Positions 17,660 to 26,109 of a stretch of 64,000 nucleotides of DNA are shown piece by piece (the first letter of the stretch is position 1; the number at the start of each line of letters is the position of its first letter). This DNA is from Streptomyces sp. NBC_01478 (GTDB lineage: Bacteria > Actinomycetota > Actinomycetes > Streptomycetales > Streptomycetaceae). Below the pieces are notes generated by a model that searched no databases, was not told where the DNA came from, and saw nothing but the letters and a program-made list of their open reading frames with translations. The stretch spans positions 11,389,501 to 11,453,500 of the forward strand of contig NZ_CP109444.1 of NCBI RefSeq assembly GCF_036227225.1. The letters are read 5' to 3'. The position numbers and the translations under genes are program-made.

Positions 17660-17716
17660 CCCTCCAGGGACTAACGGCCCATGACGATGCCTCACCCCGC
17701 GGCCGAGAGTGGGGGC

Positions 17717-18958
17717 ATGGACAAGAGCATCGTCATTCTCGGAAGCGGCACCGCCGGCACGCTGACGGCCAACCGGCTGCGGCGGACGTACGACGAGCGC
17801 GAGTGCCGGATCACCGTGGTCGACCAGAACGACGACCACGTCTACCAGCCCGGACTGCTGTTCGTCCCCTTCGGCCTGGCCGAACCCCACGCCCTGGTCC
17901 GCCCGCGCCCGCGGCAGCTCCTTGACGGGATCGCCTACCGGAGCGCCGAGATCGACCGGGTGGACCTGACCGCCGATCGGGTGCACTTCACCGACGGCAC
18001 CTCGCTGGGCTACGACGTGCTCGTGGTGGCCACCGGTGCGAGCCTGCTGCCGGAGGAGACCGAGGGTCTGACCGGGCCGGGCTGGGGCGAGAAGGTTCAC
18101 ACCTTCTACGACCTGCCTGGCGCGGTCGCCCTCCACCAGGCGCTGGAGCGCTTCGAGGGCGGCCGGGTCGTGATCGACGTGGTGGACCTGCCGATCAAGT
18201 GCCCGGTGGCGCCCCTGGAGTTCGCCTTCCTCGCCGACTGGTACTTCCAGCGCCGGGGTATCCGCGACCGCGTCGAGCTGACCTACGTCACCCCGCTGGA
18301 CGGCGCCTTCACCAAGCCGGTCGCCGCGAAGGCGCTGGGCGGCCTGCTGAAGGAGAAGGGCATCGAGCTGGTCACCGAGTTCGCGCTCGGTGAGGTGGAC
18401 GGCACCGGCGGCAGGCTGGTGTCGTACGACGAGCGTGAGGTGCCGTTCGACCTGGCCGTGGTCGTACCGCTGCACGGTGGCGCCGAGTACGTCGACCGCT
18501 CCCCGGGCCTGGGCGACGAGCTCGGCTTCGTCCCCGTGGACCGGCACACACTTCAACACCCGGACCACCCCCATGTGTTCGCCATCGGTGACGCGGCGGG
18601 CCTGCCGGCGTCCAAGGCCGGCTCGGTGGCCCACTTCGAGGGCGAGGTGCTGGCGCACAACATCGGCCGCTTCCTGGCCGGGAAGCCGCTGGACGCCTCC
18701 TTCGACGGGCACACCAACTGCTTCATCGAGACCGGCTTCCACAAGGCGCTGCTCATCGACTTCAACTACGACACCGAGCCGCTGCCCGGTCACTTCCCCG
18801 GCGCGCTGGGACTGCCGCTGCTGAAGGAGTCGCGCGCCAACCACCTCGGCAAGCTCGCCTTCGAGTGGCTGTACTGGCACAGCCTGCTGCCCGGCCGGGA
18901 ACTGCCCGGCATCGGCTCGGCGATGCCCGAGCACGGCAAGACCCACACGCCCGCCTGA
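17717..18958 (+). CDS. sulfide:quinone oxidoreductase-like flavoprotein 1
   Basis: A 413-residue FAD/NAD(P)-fold oxidoreductase. The FAD-binding GSGTAGTLTANRL opens the protein, DHVYQPGLLFVPFGL is the typical SQR loop, and the C-terminal FAD motif is VFAIGDAAGLPASK. Cys162 in DLPIKCPVAP and the Cys in HTNCFIETG sit where the redox-active cysteines of SQR/flavocytochrome c lie. It would oxidise sulfide to sulfane sulfur and pass electrons to quinone at the membrane. I use the ATG at 17717, which begins directly with MDKSIVILGSG; an upstream ATG at 17681 adds 12 unconserved residues. It heads a run with TusE-like, DsrE2-like and PIG-L genes. Confidence 0.85.
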   Translation: MDKSIVILGSGTAGTLTANRLRRTYDERECRITVVDQNDDHVYQPGLLFVPFGLAEPHALVRPRPRQLLDGIAYRSAEIDRVDLTADRVHFTDGTSLGYDVLVVATGASLLPEETEGLTGPGWGEKVHTFYDLPGAVALHQALERFEGGRVVIDVVDLPIKCPVAPLEFAFLADWYFQRRGIRDRVELTYVTPLDGAFTKPVAAKALGGLLKEKGIELVTEFALGEVDGTGGRLVSYDEREVPFDLAVVVPLHGGAEYVDRSPGLGDELGFVPVDRHTLQHPDHPHVFAIGDAAGLPASKAGSVAHFEGEVLAHNIGRFLAGKPLDASFDGHTNCFIETGFHKALLIDFNYDTEPLPGHFPGALGLPLLKESRANHLGKLAFEWLYWHSLLPGRELPGIGSAMPEHGKTHTPA

Positions 18959-18996
18959 CGAGACCCACACGCCCTTCTGAACGGAGACAGACCGCC

Positions 18997-19314
18997 ATGA
19001 CCACCGCCACCTACGCCGACACGTCCGTGACCGTCGACGACGAAGGCTTCTTCACCGACCCCGGCCAGTGGACCGAGCCCATGGCCGAGCAGATCGCCCG
19101 CGAACAGGACATCGCGACGCTGACCGACCGGCACTGGACGGTCATCCACTTCATGCGCGCCGAGTACGCCGCCAAGGGCACGGGCCCCACCGTGCGGATC
19201 CTCGGCAAGACCTCCGGCGTGAGCGTCAAGGAGCTCTACCAGCTCTTCCCGAAGGGCCCGGCGAAGACCGCTGCCAAGATCGCGGGCATCCCCAAGCCCC
19301 GTGGCTGCATCTGA
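18997..19314 (+). CDS. TusE/DsrC-family sulfur carrier
   Basis: A 105-residue DsrC/TusE-family protein: VDDEGFFTDPGQWTEPMAEQIA, then HWTVIHFMRAEYAAKGTGPT and VKELYQLFPKGPAKTAAKIAG. The near-terminal Cys104 in PKPRGCI is the invariant sulfur-accepting cysteine. The second DsrC cysteine, ten residues earlier, is replaced by Ala, so it is TusE-like or a single-Cys carrier rather than a DsrAB partner. No dsrAB genes are visible. It sits between an SQR-like gene and a DsrE2-like gene, suggesting a persulfide relay. Confidence 0.88.
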   Translation: MTTATYADTSVTVDDEGFFTDPGQWTEPMAEQIAREQDIATLTDRHWTVIHFMRAEYAAKGTGPTVRILGKTSGVSVKELYQLFPKGPAKTAAKIAGIPKPRGCI

Positions 19315-19351
19315 CCCCACCCGCCGACCGCTACCCGAAGGAGCGTCCGAC

Positions 19352-19825
19352 ATGACTGCCAGCGCCACGATCGAGAAGGTCTCGATCATCGTCTCCAAGG
19401 GATCCCTGGAAGGGATCTACCCGGCCCTGATCATGGCCAACGGCGCCCGTGCCGAGGGCATCGAGGCCGACCTGTTCTTCACCTTCTTCGGCCTCGACGC
19501 CATCACGAAGAAGCAGTACGACCACATCAAGCTCGCCACCGTCGGCAACCCGGGCCTGCACCTGCCCACCCTCCTGGGCGGACTGCCCGGTGTCCCTGAC
19601 CTGATCACCCGGTACATGGAACGCAAGATGGAGAAGCTCGACATCCCGCCGATCCCCGAGTTCATCGAGATGATCGCCGACACCGGCGCGGGCATCTACG
19701 CCTGCAAGGCGTCCGTGGATCTCTTCGAACTCGACAAGGACGACCTCATCGAGCAGGTCCAGGGCATCATCACGGTCGGCGAGTTCTACGAGCACGCGGC
19801 CGGAGGCCAGATCATCTACACATGA
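19352..19825 (+). CDS. DsrE2-like sulfur-transfer protein
   Basis: A 157-residue DsrE/DsrF-fold protein: KVSIIVSKGSLEGIYPALIMA, the FFTFFGLDAI strand, a central Gly/Pro-rich helix, and Cys118 in GAGIYACKAS, which matches the active cysteine of DsrE2/DsrE proteins. These accept and donate persulfide sulfur with rhodanese and TusA/TusE partners. A good ribosome binding site (GAAGGAG) precedes ATG 19352. Its stop overlaps the start of the PIG-L gene by 4 bp. Confidence 0.88.
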   Translation: MTASATIEKVSIIVSKGSLEGIYPALIMANGARAEGIEADLFFTFFGLDAITKKQYDHIKLATVGNPGLHLPTLLGGLPGVPDLITRYMERKMEKLDIPPIPEFIEMIADTGAGIYACKASVDLFELDKDDLIEQVQGIITVGEFYEHAAGGQIIYT

Positions 19826-20502
19826 CCGGCCCCCGGACCGGCGGGGCAGGGCTGCCGGACGACCTGCGCCGCGTGCTGGCGGTGGTCGCCCACCCCGACG
19901 ACGAGTCGTTCGGCCTGGGCGGCCTCCTGGCACTGCTGTCCGCTCGCGGCGTGCCCACCACGGTGCTCTGCCTCACCCACGGCGAGGCGTCCACGCTGCA
20001 CACCGGCCCCGGCGACCTGCGCACGCTGCGGGCGGACGAACTGGCCTGCGCCGCACGGGAACTGGGCGTGGAACGCGTGGAGTTGGCCGCGTATCCGGAC
20101 GGCGATCTCGCCGCCGTTCCGCTGCGTCGGCTCGCCGCGCGGGTCGGCCGGCTCGTCACCGAACGGCGCCCCAGTCATCTGCTGGTGTTCGACACCACCG
20201 GCATCACCGGACATCGTGATCACCGGCGGGCCACCGAGGCGGCCCTTGCCGCCGCCCGTGAAAGGGGAATCCAGGTCCTCGGCTGGACCCTGTCGAGGGC
20301 GGTCGCAGAGGCCATGAACAGGGAGTTCGGAGCCTCGTTCGCGGGACGTGAGCCGGGTGAGTGCCATGAGATCAAGTCGGTCCCGCGGGCCCGGCAGCAC
20401 CGCGCCATCGCCTGTCACGCAAGCCGGTCGACCGACAACCCGGTGCTGTGGCGTCGCCTCGAACTCCTGGGGGAGAGTGAGTACTTGCGTCGCTTGCTGT
20501 GA
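19822..20502 (+). CDS. PIG-L/LmbE-family deacetylase
   Basis: A 226-residue zinc-dependent N-deacetylase. The metal site is His24, Asp27 and the catalytic Asp26 in VAHPDDES, with His131/His134 in GHRDHRRA. The family includes MshB and Mca of mycothiol metabolism and BshB of bacillithiol. Translational coupling (ATGA) to DsrE2 in a sulfide-detoxification operon suggests a substrate linked to mycothiol, for example processing of a mycothiol conjugate or persulfide. That substrate is inference. Confidence 0.82.
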   Translation: MTGPRTGGAGLPDDLRRVLAVVAHPDDESFGLGGLLALLSARGVPTTVLCLTHGEASTLHTGPGDLRTLRADELACAARELGVERVELAAYPDGDLAAVPLRRLAARVGRLVTERRPSHLLVFDTTGITGHRDHRRATEAALAAARERGIQVLGWTLSRAVAEAMNREFGASFAGREPGECHEIKSVPRARQHRAIACHASRSTDNPVLWRRLELLGESEYLRRLL

Positions 20503-20522
20503 CCTTGGGGAACGGCTCGTTG

Positions 20523-20828
20523 TCAGGCGGAGGGAGCACGATGCGGCGTAGGCACAGGGCCGTCGACCCGCGCTGACTCGGCGGTTTCGGCGACGCGGAC
20601 TTGTGCCATGAGCCGACGGGCCAGGTCGAGTGCCTCGCCCATGGTCAGCGAGGCCCAGGTTCCCGGTTCGCCGCTCTGGACGGGGCCCACATCGAGCGCG
20701 ACCCGGCTGATCGGCCGGTCCGTGGCGGCGGCCAGTCGCAGGAACTTCACGTCGATCCGCCGGCCGCAGGAGGTCACCAGCGGCGCCTCGCCAGCCGGAA
20801 CAAGCCGTATGTGCTCTGACTCCGCCAT
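20523..20828 (-). CDS. small conserved protein under sulfur operator
   Basis: A 101-residue protein with no recognised domain. It has one Cys in LVTSCGRRIDVKFLRLAA, a Trp in GEPGTWASLTMGEALDLARR, and a Pro/His-rich tail. No signal peptide or membrane segment is seen. The operator at 20851-20866 is only 22 bp upstream, so it is very likely a member of the sulfur regulon, and the single cysteine makes a sulfur-handling role possible. Confidence 0.65.
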   Translation of the reverse strand: MAESEHIRLVPAGEAPLVTSCGRRIDVKFLRLAAATDRPISRVALDVGPVQSGEPGTWASLTMGEALDLARRLMAQVRVAETAESARVDGPVPTPHRAPSA

Positions 20829-20850
20829 CCCGCCCACGCCCTTTCCCTGG

Positions 20851-20866
20851 ATACCCGGTGGGGTAT
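20851..20866. promoter_or_regulatory. CstR/CsoR-type operator d
   Basis: ATACCC-GGTG-GGGTAT in front of the minus-strand small protein that starts at 20828. Confidence 0.8.
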
Positions 20867-20968
20867 TAGGGGCAGCGTCGCGCAGGCTCGGAATGTTCCC
20901 GGAAACGCGAGCGCCCGCCGCCCCGGGTTTCCGGTAGGCGGCGGGCACTCCACGCCGTTGACTCGGTC

Positions 20969-21911
<943 letters not shown>

Positions 21912-22184
21912 TGCTTGCTCCTCGTCCGCCCGTAGGGGCTGTGTCGCGTTCGTCCGTGTGTGTGATCGCAACTGGTGGCGTCCGTGTGATGGCGCCGTCG
22001 GGGGCGGTTCGCCGTTTGTGGCGGCGTGGGCGATCGATTCTTCGTGTTCGGGGGCCGCTCCGCCGGTGTCCTCGTCTCCGGCGAGGAGGTACGGGTACGG
22101 GCAGCTACGGGGGTCCGGGGCGATACAGGCATTGCAGGGCCGGGACCTTTCGATGACGCACTTCGGGCTCGGTTTCACGTTCAC
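21912..22184 (-). other. in-frame Cys-rich upstream extension of the methyltransferase frame
   Basis: The methyltransferase frame continues without a stop to GTG 22184, whose GTGA overlaps the stop of the gene at 22181-22507. The first 40 codons have coding-like G/C third positions and a cysteine cluster: KCVIERSRPCNACIAPDPRS followed by CPYPYLLAGDE. The next 50 codons look less coding. It may be a separate Cys-rich protein whose stop was lost, a fusion domain, or chance openness. I do not recognise the family. Confidence 0.35.
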
Positions 22185-22507
22185 CCGCCTCTCGCTTCGG
22201 ACTTCAGGGGGCGTTGGGTCAGCCTCCGTGAGGCGCGTTTGAACCCCAGTACCGGCACGTAGTGACGGATCCGGGCCGAGGAGAAGAAATCGAACGCCTC
22301 TTCCGTCGCGACGGCCGGCACCGCGGGCGGAGCGTCCGGGAAAGTGCGGGTCGGTCGGCCCTGCACGTCTTCACGGCCGCGCCGCTCGGCAGCGGGCGTC
22401 GGCCCTGTGGCGGGCCGGGTGTCAGGGCAGTGCCGGTCGCGTTCGGTGGTCGCGCTCTGTCGGACCGGGAGGCTCAACCGCTTGATGCCGTACGGGGTCT
22501 CCGCCAT
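22181..22507 (-). CDS. small protein under sulfur operator
   Basis: A 108-residue protein. The middle is Pro/Arg-rich and disordered; the C-terminal helix FDFFSSARIRHYVPVLGFKR, then ASRRLTQR, resembles the three-helix-bundle dimerisation region found in small Streptomyces proteins. Operator f ends about 10 bp before the ATG and no ribosome binding site is evident, so translation may be leaderless. Its stop overlaps GTG 22184 of the downstream frame. Confidence 0.5.
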   Translation of the reverse strand: MAETPYGIKRLSLPVRQSATTERDRHCPDTRPATGPTPAAERRGREDVQGRPTRTFPDAPPAVPAVATEEAFDFFSSARIRHYVPVLGFKRASRRLTQRPLKSEARGG

Positions 22508-22516
22508 GAGGTCATG

Positions 22517-22532
22517 ATACCCCGTGGGGTAT
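22517..22532. promoter_or_regulatory. CstR/CsoR-type operator f
   Basis: ATACCC-CGTG-GGGTAT with perfect 7-bp arms, between the minus-strand small gene (start 22507) and the plus-strand rhodanese unit. First of three operators within 110 bp. Confidence 0.8.
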
Positions 22533-22574
22533 ATGGAGGAGCAGGTGTGGTCGGTAGGTGCGCGCTGGCCGCTT

Positions 22575-22590
22575 ATACCCGGGTGGGTAT
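22575..22590. promoter_or_regulatory. CstR/CsoR-type operator g
   Basis: ATACCC-GGGT-GGGTAT, 42 bp from operator f and 19 bp from operator h. Confidence 0.75.
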
Positions 22591-22609
22591 CTGGTGTACG
22601 CTCCAACAG

Positions 22610-22625
22610 ATACCCCTGGGGGTAT
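22610..22625. promoter_or_regulatory. CstR/CsoR-type operator h
   Basis: ATACCC-CTGG-GGGTAT, 207 bp before the rhodanese start; that gap is a long leader with no confident gene. Confidence 0.8.
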
Positions 22626-22832
22626 TCAGTGAACGAGAGGGTGAGGTCGGGGAACTGCCGGGCTGAGTCCCGTCTTCCTCCTGGTTGCCGGTCCTGACGG
22701 GCGACCCCGGCGGGAGCCGTGAGCGGAGCAGGGGAGGGCCTGCACGGTCTGGACGGCGGCGAGTGACCGTCGTGCGCTCCCCGGAGAACGCGAACCTCGT
22801 GCGCGATCAAGTACCTGAAGGAGAGGACCGTC

Positions 22833-23189
22833 ATGCTGTTCTTCCGCCGTCGGACGGGGCGAATAACCCCGGGCGAGGCCCGCAGCCGCGTTCAGGCCGG
22901 GGCCGCAGTGCTGGTGGACGTTCGCGAGCGCGTGGAATGGAACGCGGGGCACGCACCGGAAGCGCTCCATCTGCCCCTGTCGCGGCTGATGACCGGCGCG
23001 CAGCTGCCGGGCTCCGGGGCCAAACGGCCTGTGGTGACGGTATGCCGGTCGGGGCATCGGTCCCGGCAGGCGGCCCGACTGCTGGCGGCCCGGGGCGTGG
23101 ACGTGGTGGACGTCAGGGGCGGCATGACCGCCTGGGAGCGGGCGGGACTGCCGGTCACCGGCCGTCGGGCCCGGGGGCGTTCCGCGTGA
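22833..23189 (+). CDS. single-domain rhodanese
   Basis: A 118-residue rhodanese: VLVDVRERVEWNAGHAPEAL, the catalytic Cys71 in the loop VTVCRSGHRSRQAA, and the closing VDVRGGMTAWERAG. It would transfer sulfane sulfur from persulfide donors to thiol acceptors. The ribosome binding site AAGGAGAGG precedes ATG 22833. A 4-bp GTGA overlap couples it to the TauE/SafE gene, so sulfur transfer and export of the oxidised product are linked. Confidence 0.9.
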   Translation: MLFFRRRTGRITPGEARSRVQAGAAVLVDVRERVEWNAGHAPEALHLPLSRLMTGAQLPGSGAKRPVVTVCRSGHRSRQAARLLAARGVDVVDVRGGMTAWERAGLPVTGRRARGRSA

Positions 23190-23935
23190 CCGCGCTCATA
23201 CTGGCGCTGATCGCCGGTGCGCTCGTCGGCCTGTCCCTCGGCGCGCTGGGCGGGGGAGGCAGCGTCCTCGCCGTCCCCGCCCTGATCTACCTGCTGGGCA
23301 TGGCACCGACGCAGGCGACCACGGCGTCCCTGCTGATCGTGGCCGCGACCTCGATGACCGGCCTGCTGGCCCACGCCCGTGCCGGAAACGTCCGTTGGGT
23401 CCCTGGCGCCGCCTTCGCCGCTGCGGGCGTGCCGTTGGCGATCACCGTCGGAGCGCTGTCCCACCGGCTGCCGCAGACCCTGCTCACCGTGGCCTTCTCC
23501 CTGCTCGCTGGGGTAGCTGCCTGGCGGATGCTGCGAGGAAGCGCCCCCGAGGCGGGAGCCGACCATATGGTGCGGCCCGGTCGGGCGGCCCTGGCGGGAG
23601 CGGGGCTGGGCGGGGTGACCGGGCTGCTCGGCGTCGGGGGTGGCTTCCTTGCCGTCCCGGCCCTGGTCACCGTGCTCGGCTTTGCCATGCCGCAGGCGGT
23701 CGGCACCAGCCTGCTGGTCATCGCCGTGAACTCGCTGGCCGCGCTGGCGGCCCGGCTGCCCTCGGCCGGACTATTGGACTGGGCGCTCGTCGGCCCCTTC
23801 CTTGGAGCGGCGATCCTCGGAGCCTGGGACGGCAAGCGCATCGCCGCCAAGGTCCCAGCCCGGCGCCTGCAACGCATCTTCGCCGTACTGCTGCTGACCG
23901 TCGCGGTCTTCATGCTCGCCGACGCCCTCTGGTGA
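23186..23935 (+). CDS. TauE/SafE-family sulfite/organosulfonate exporter
   Basis: A 249-residue membrane protein with about eight transmembrane helices and the two family repeats: LGALGGGGSVLAVPALIYLL near residue 25 and LGVGGGFLAVPALVTVLG near residue 155. TauE/SafE proteins export sulfite or related anions. GTG 23186 overlaps the rhodanese stop. In this regulon it is the likely exit for sulfite made by the persulfide dioxygenase at 26110-27531. Confidence 0.9.
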   Translation: MTALILALIAGALVGLSLGALGGGGSVLAVPALIYLLGMAPTQATTASLLIVAATSMTGLLAHARAGNVRWVPGAAFAAAGVPLAITVGALSHRLPQTLLTVAFSLLAGVAAWRMLRGSAPEAGADHMVRPGRAALAGAGLGGVTGLLGVGGGFLAVPALVTVLGFAMPQAVGTSLLVIAVNSLAALAARLPSAGLLDWALVGPFLGAAILGAWDGKRIAAKVPARRLQRIFAVLLLTVAVFMLADALW

Positions 23936-24494
23936 GCTACTGAACGTTCTCTGTATTCGTGGCCGACCACACTGCGCAGGCGGATTGAAGGTGGCCGCCA
24001 CGCACTCGAACACGGCTGACATCTGAAATGCATCGAACGCCCACCTGGTACGGCGTGTGGTATCCGCGGCTACCGGACACCGGCTCGGACGCCCTCGTCG
24101 GCCGGACGGGATGTTGTAGGCGAGCCGACCCGCGATGTGGGAACGGCCCGTGGGAGGTTGTAGCCGGCAGTGGCCGGTCCGGACAGAAGCCGCCGCACCT
24201 GGACGATGTTCCAGTTCCTCAGCGGCGTTCTCCAAAGAGCCGGCACTGCTGTCCGGCGCCGCTTCGACCTCACCCTTCTCGACACACTCGGGCAAAGCTG
24301 CGAAAGGTCCGAGGAGGGCCGACCTGCCGCTGCGGCTGTGGCGGTTCAGGCAGATGCTGCTCCGCTAAATTGGGGCTGAGATCGGACGACCTTCTTCCGC
24401 GTCCGCGAAGGTCTCCGGCGACGAACAGCCCTGGCGTCCACTGGTGGGTACGTACTTCATTCGCGCGGCGCGGCCCCAACGACAGGAGTCAGAC
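23936..24494. other. intergenic stretch, no gene recognised
   Basis: About 560 bases between TauE and the VOC gene. Short frames occur on both strands but none resembles a known family or has a convincing start. Base composition is lower in G/C than in the flanking genes, which suggests decayed or intergenic DNA. Confidence 0.5.
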
Positions 24495-24926
24495 ATGAAG
24501 CCGAATCGCTCCATTCCGGCGTCGACGGTCATCCCTGTCCTGATCTATCCCGATGTGCGCGAGGCGGTTGCCTGGCTCGGTGCAGCCTTCGGGTTTGTCG
24601 AGCGGGTGCGGATCGGCGAGGACCACCGCGCACAACTCAGTTTCGGCGATGGTGCCGTGATCGTCGGAGACGTACGACATGATCGCCGCCCGCCACGTCC
24701 CGGCGAGGTCACCCACTCGGTGACGGTCCGTGTGGAAGACGTTGGCGCCCACTACGAGCGGTCCCGAGAGCATGGCGCACGCATCCTCATGGAACCGACC
24801 GATTTCGAGTACGGCGAACGGCAGTACACCGCCGAGGACCTTGCGGGCCACCAGTGGACGTTCTCCGAGACGCGCGCAGATGTTGCCCCGGAGGAATGGG
24901 GCGGAACGTCCGTCGCGACCGATTGA
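24495..24926 (+). CDS. VOC/glyoxalase-fold protein
   Basis: A 143-residue VOC-superfamily protein with paired beta-alpha-beta-beta-beta units: VIPVLIYPDVREAVAWLGAA, FGFVERVRIGEDHRAQLSFG, THSVTVRVEDVGAHYERSRE and EYGERQYTAEDLAGHQWTFS. The family includes glyoxalases, fosfomycin- and bleomycin-type resistance proteins and epimerases; the substrate here is unknown. ATG 24495 follows CAGGAGTCAGAC. It reads the opposite way to the rhodanese-DUF2892 unit. Confidence 0.82.
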   Translation: MKPNRSIPASTVIPVLIYPDVREAVAWLGAAFGFVERVRIGEDHRAQLSFGDGAVIVGDVRHDRRPPRPGEVTHSVTVRVEDVGAHYERSREHGARILMEPTDFEYGERQYTAEDLAGHQWTFSETRADVAPEEWGGTSVATD

Positions 24927-24977
24927 CGCATCCTCAGCGTCGCTGTGTGGCGGTGTGGGAGGCGAGCCTTTCATGCG

Positions 24978-25079
24978 CGGGGCCACCGCCCGGTGACGCT
25001 TGACACGATCGATCCCGCGCTCCACCGCGTGGCGCTCCTTGCAGTCGTCCTTGTCGGACTTCGGTGGGCGGCCGGGGAT
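24978..25079 (-). pseudogene. IS5-family transposase C-terminal fragment
   Basis: GRPPKSDKDDCKERHAVERG followed by IDRVKRHRAVA matches the C-terminal [21 protein letters not shown] signature of IS5-family transposases (recalled family pattern). Only about 34 codons remain. It is fused directly to a broken TauE/SafE gene upstream. Confidence 0.65.
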
Positions 25080-25394
25080 CATGGCGATCGCCGTCGCGGA
25101 CCTCATTCGGCCGAAGGCGATCAGCAGGACCGTGCCCGGGATGAACTCCGCGAGGCGCCCTCCGCCGTACCTCCGGCCATGCCGAACAGCAGCCCAGTGC
25201 GCCACCGGACGCGTCGGCGCGGGCGTGCGAGACGAGGTCGGCGGCGCTGGTGACGGCGAAGTGGGAGGTGGCGATGGCCTGCTTGGCCTGCATGCCGGTC
25301 AGCAGGATCAGGATGTGCATGGTGAGTGATGGATCCGCTGCCCAGGATGCCGAGGCTGACGCCGATCAGAGGGATGCGGCGACGGCGACGGTGA
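25080..25394 (-). pseudogene. broken TauE/SafE transporter, N-terminal part
   Basis: Pieces in shifting frames read LIGVSLGILGSGS, MQAKQAIATSHFAVTSAADL followed by VSHARA, then GGGRLAEFIPGTVLLIAFGR and ATAIAMIPGR. This is the N-terminal half of a TauE/SafE exporter of a different subtype from the intact one at 23186. At least two frameshifts and the IS5 fragment at its 3' end show it is dead. It would have been cotranscribed upstream of other sulfur genes. Confidence 0.65.
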
Positions 25395-25988
25395 TTATGA
25401 GTGGGCCCCCAGGGCGCCGATGACGGACTCCAGGTCGGTGCGCGGGCCGCGGTTGTAGGGGAGCTTGGACAGCAGCATGCCCATGGCGCAGGTGTTCGTG
25501 AGCGCGGCGACGGTCAGCCCCGCGCCGACCGCGGTGCCGATGAGGTAGAGGCCGGGCATGAGGAGGGCCGCGAGTCCGGACAGCAGGACGATGCCTCCCG
25601 CGACCAGCCGTACCTGGCGTTCCAGGTCCCAGCGGGCCGGGCCGTGGTTGAGCGGACCGCCGGCCGTCTCCCAGGCGAGGACGCCGCCTTCTAGGATGCG
25701 CAGGTTGGGCAGTCCGGCCTCGGCCAGGGCTTGCTCGGCCTGGGCGGCGCGTCCGCCTGAGCGGCAGATCAGGACGACGTCCTCGTCCAGGTGGCGCAGG
25801 AGTTCGGCGCGGTGTTCCCGCAGGGTGTCGAGGGGGACGTTGTAGGAGCCGGGTATGTGGGCGGTGCGGAACTCGCCGGGGGTACGTACGTCAAGGAGCC
25901 GGGGGCCGGCGCCGCTCTCGGTGATCTCGTGCAGGGCGGCCGGGTCGAGCCGCGGGGCGGAGCTGGGGCTGGTGGCGTCGGCGGTCAC
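25395..25988 (-). CDS. rhodanese with DUF2892 membrane anchor (YgaP-like)
   Basis: A 197-residue protein. Residues 15-120 are a rhodanese domain with catalytic Cys75 in VVLICRSGGRAAQAEQAL. Residues 130-175 carry two transmembrane helices of the DUF2892 type (RQVRLVAGGIVLLSGLAALL, LYLIGTAVGAGLTVAAL, with TNTCAMG between helix and tail). E. coli YgaP has the same layout and acts as a membrane-bound sulfurtransferase. GTG 25988 is preceded by GAAGGAGACCCC. It lies downstream of the persulfide dioxygenase gene, probably in one operon. Confidence 0.9.
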   Translation of the reverse strand: MTADATSPSSAPRLDPAALHEITESGAGPRLLDVRTPGEFRTAHIPGSYNVPLDTLREHRAELLRHLDEDVVLICRSGGRAAQAEQALAEAGLPNLRILEGGVLAWETAGGPLNHGPARWDLERQVRLVAGGIVLLSGLAALLMPGLYLIGTAVGAGLTVAALTNTCAMGMLLSKLPYNRGPRTDLESVIGALGAHS

Positions 25989-26109
25989 GGGGTCTCCTTC
26001 ACGGGGCGGACGAAGCCGCCGGAACAGGGAAGTTGAGGAATGAGGGGTGCTCGGCGCCGGGCGGTCGTGGCCGCGCAGGCGGTCACCGCCGCCCGGCACG
26101 CGGAGGATT

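Noticed and set aside
22533..22700. Plus-strand small frame starting MEEQVW across operators g and h
   Set aside because: It encodes the operators themselves (PGWVSGV, YPWGYSV) and has no conserved features; openness is probably chance.
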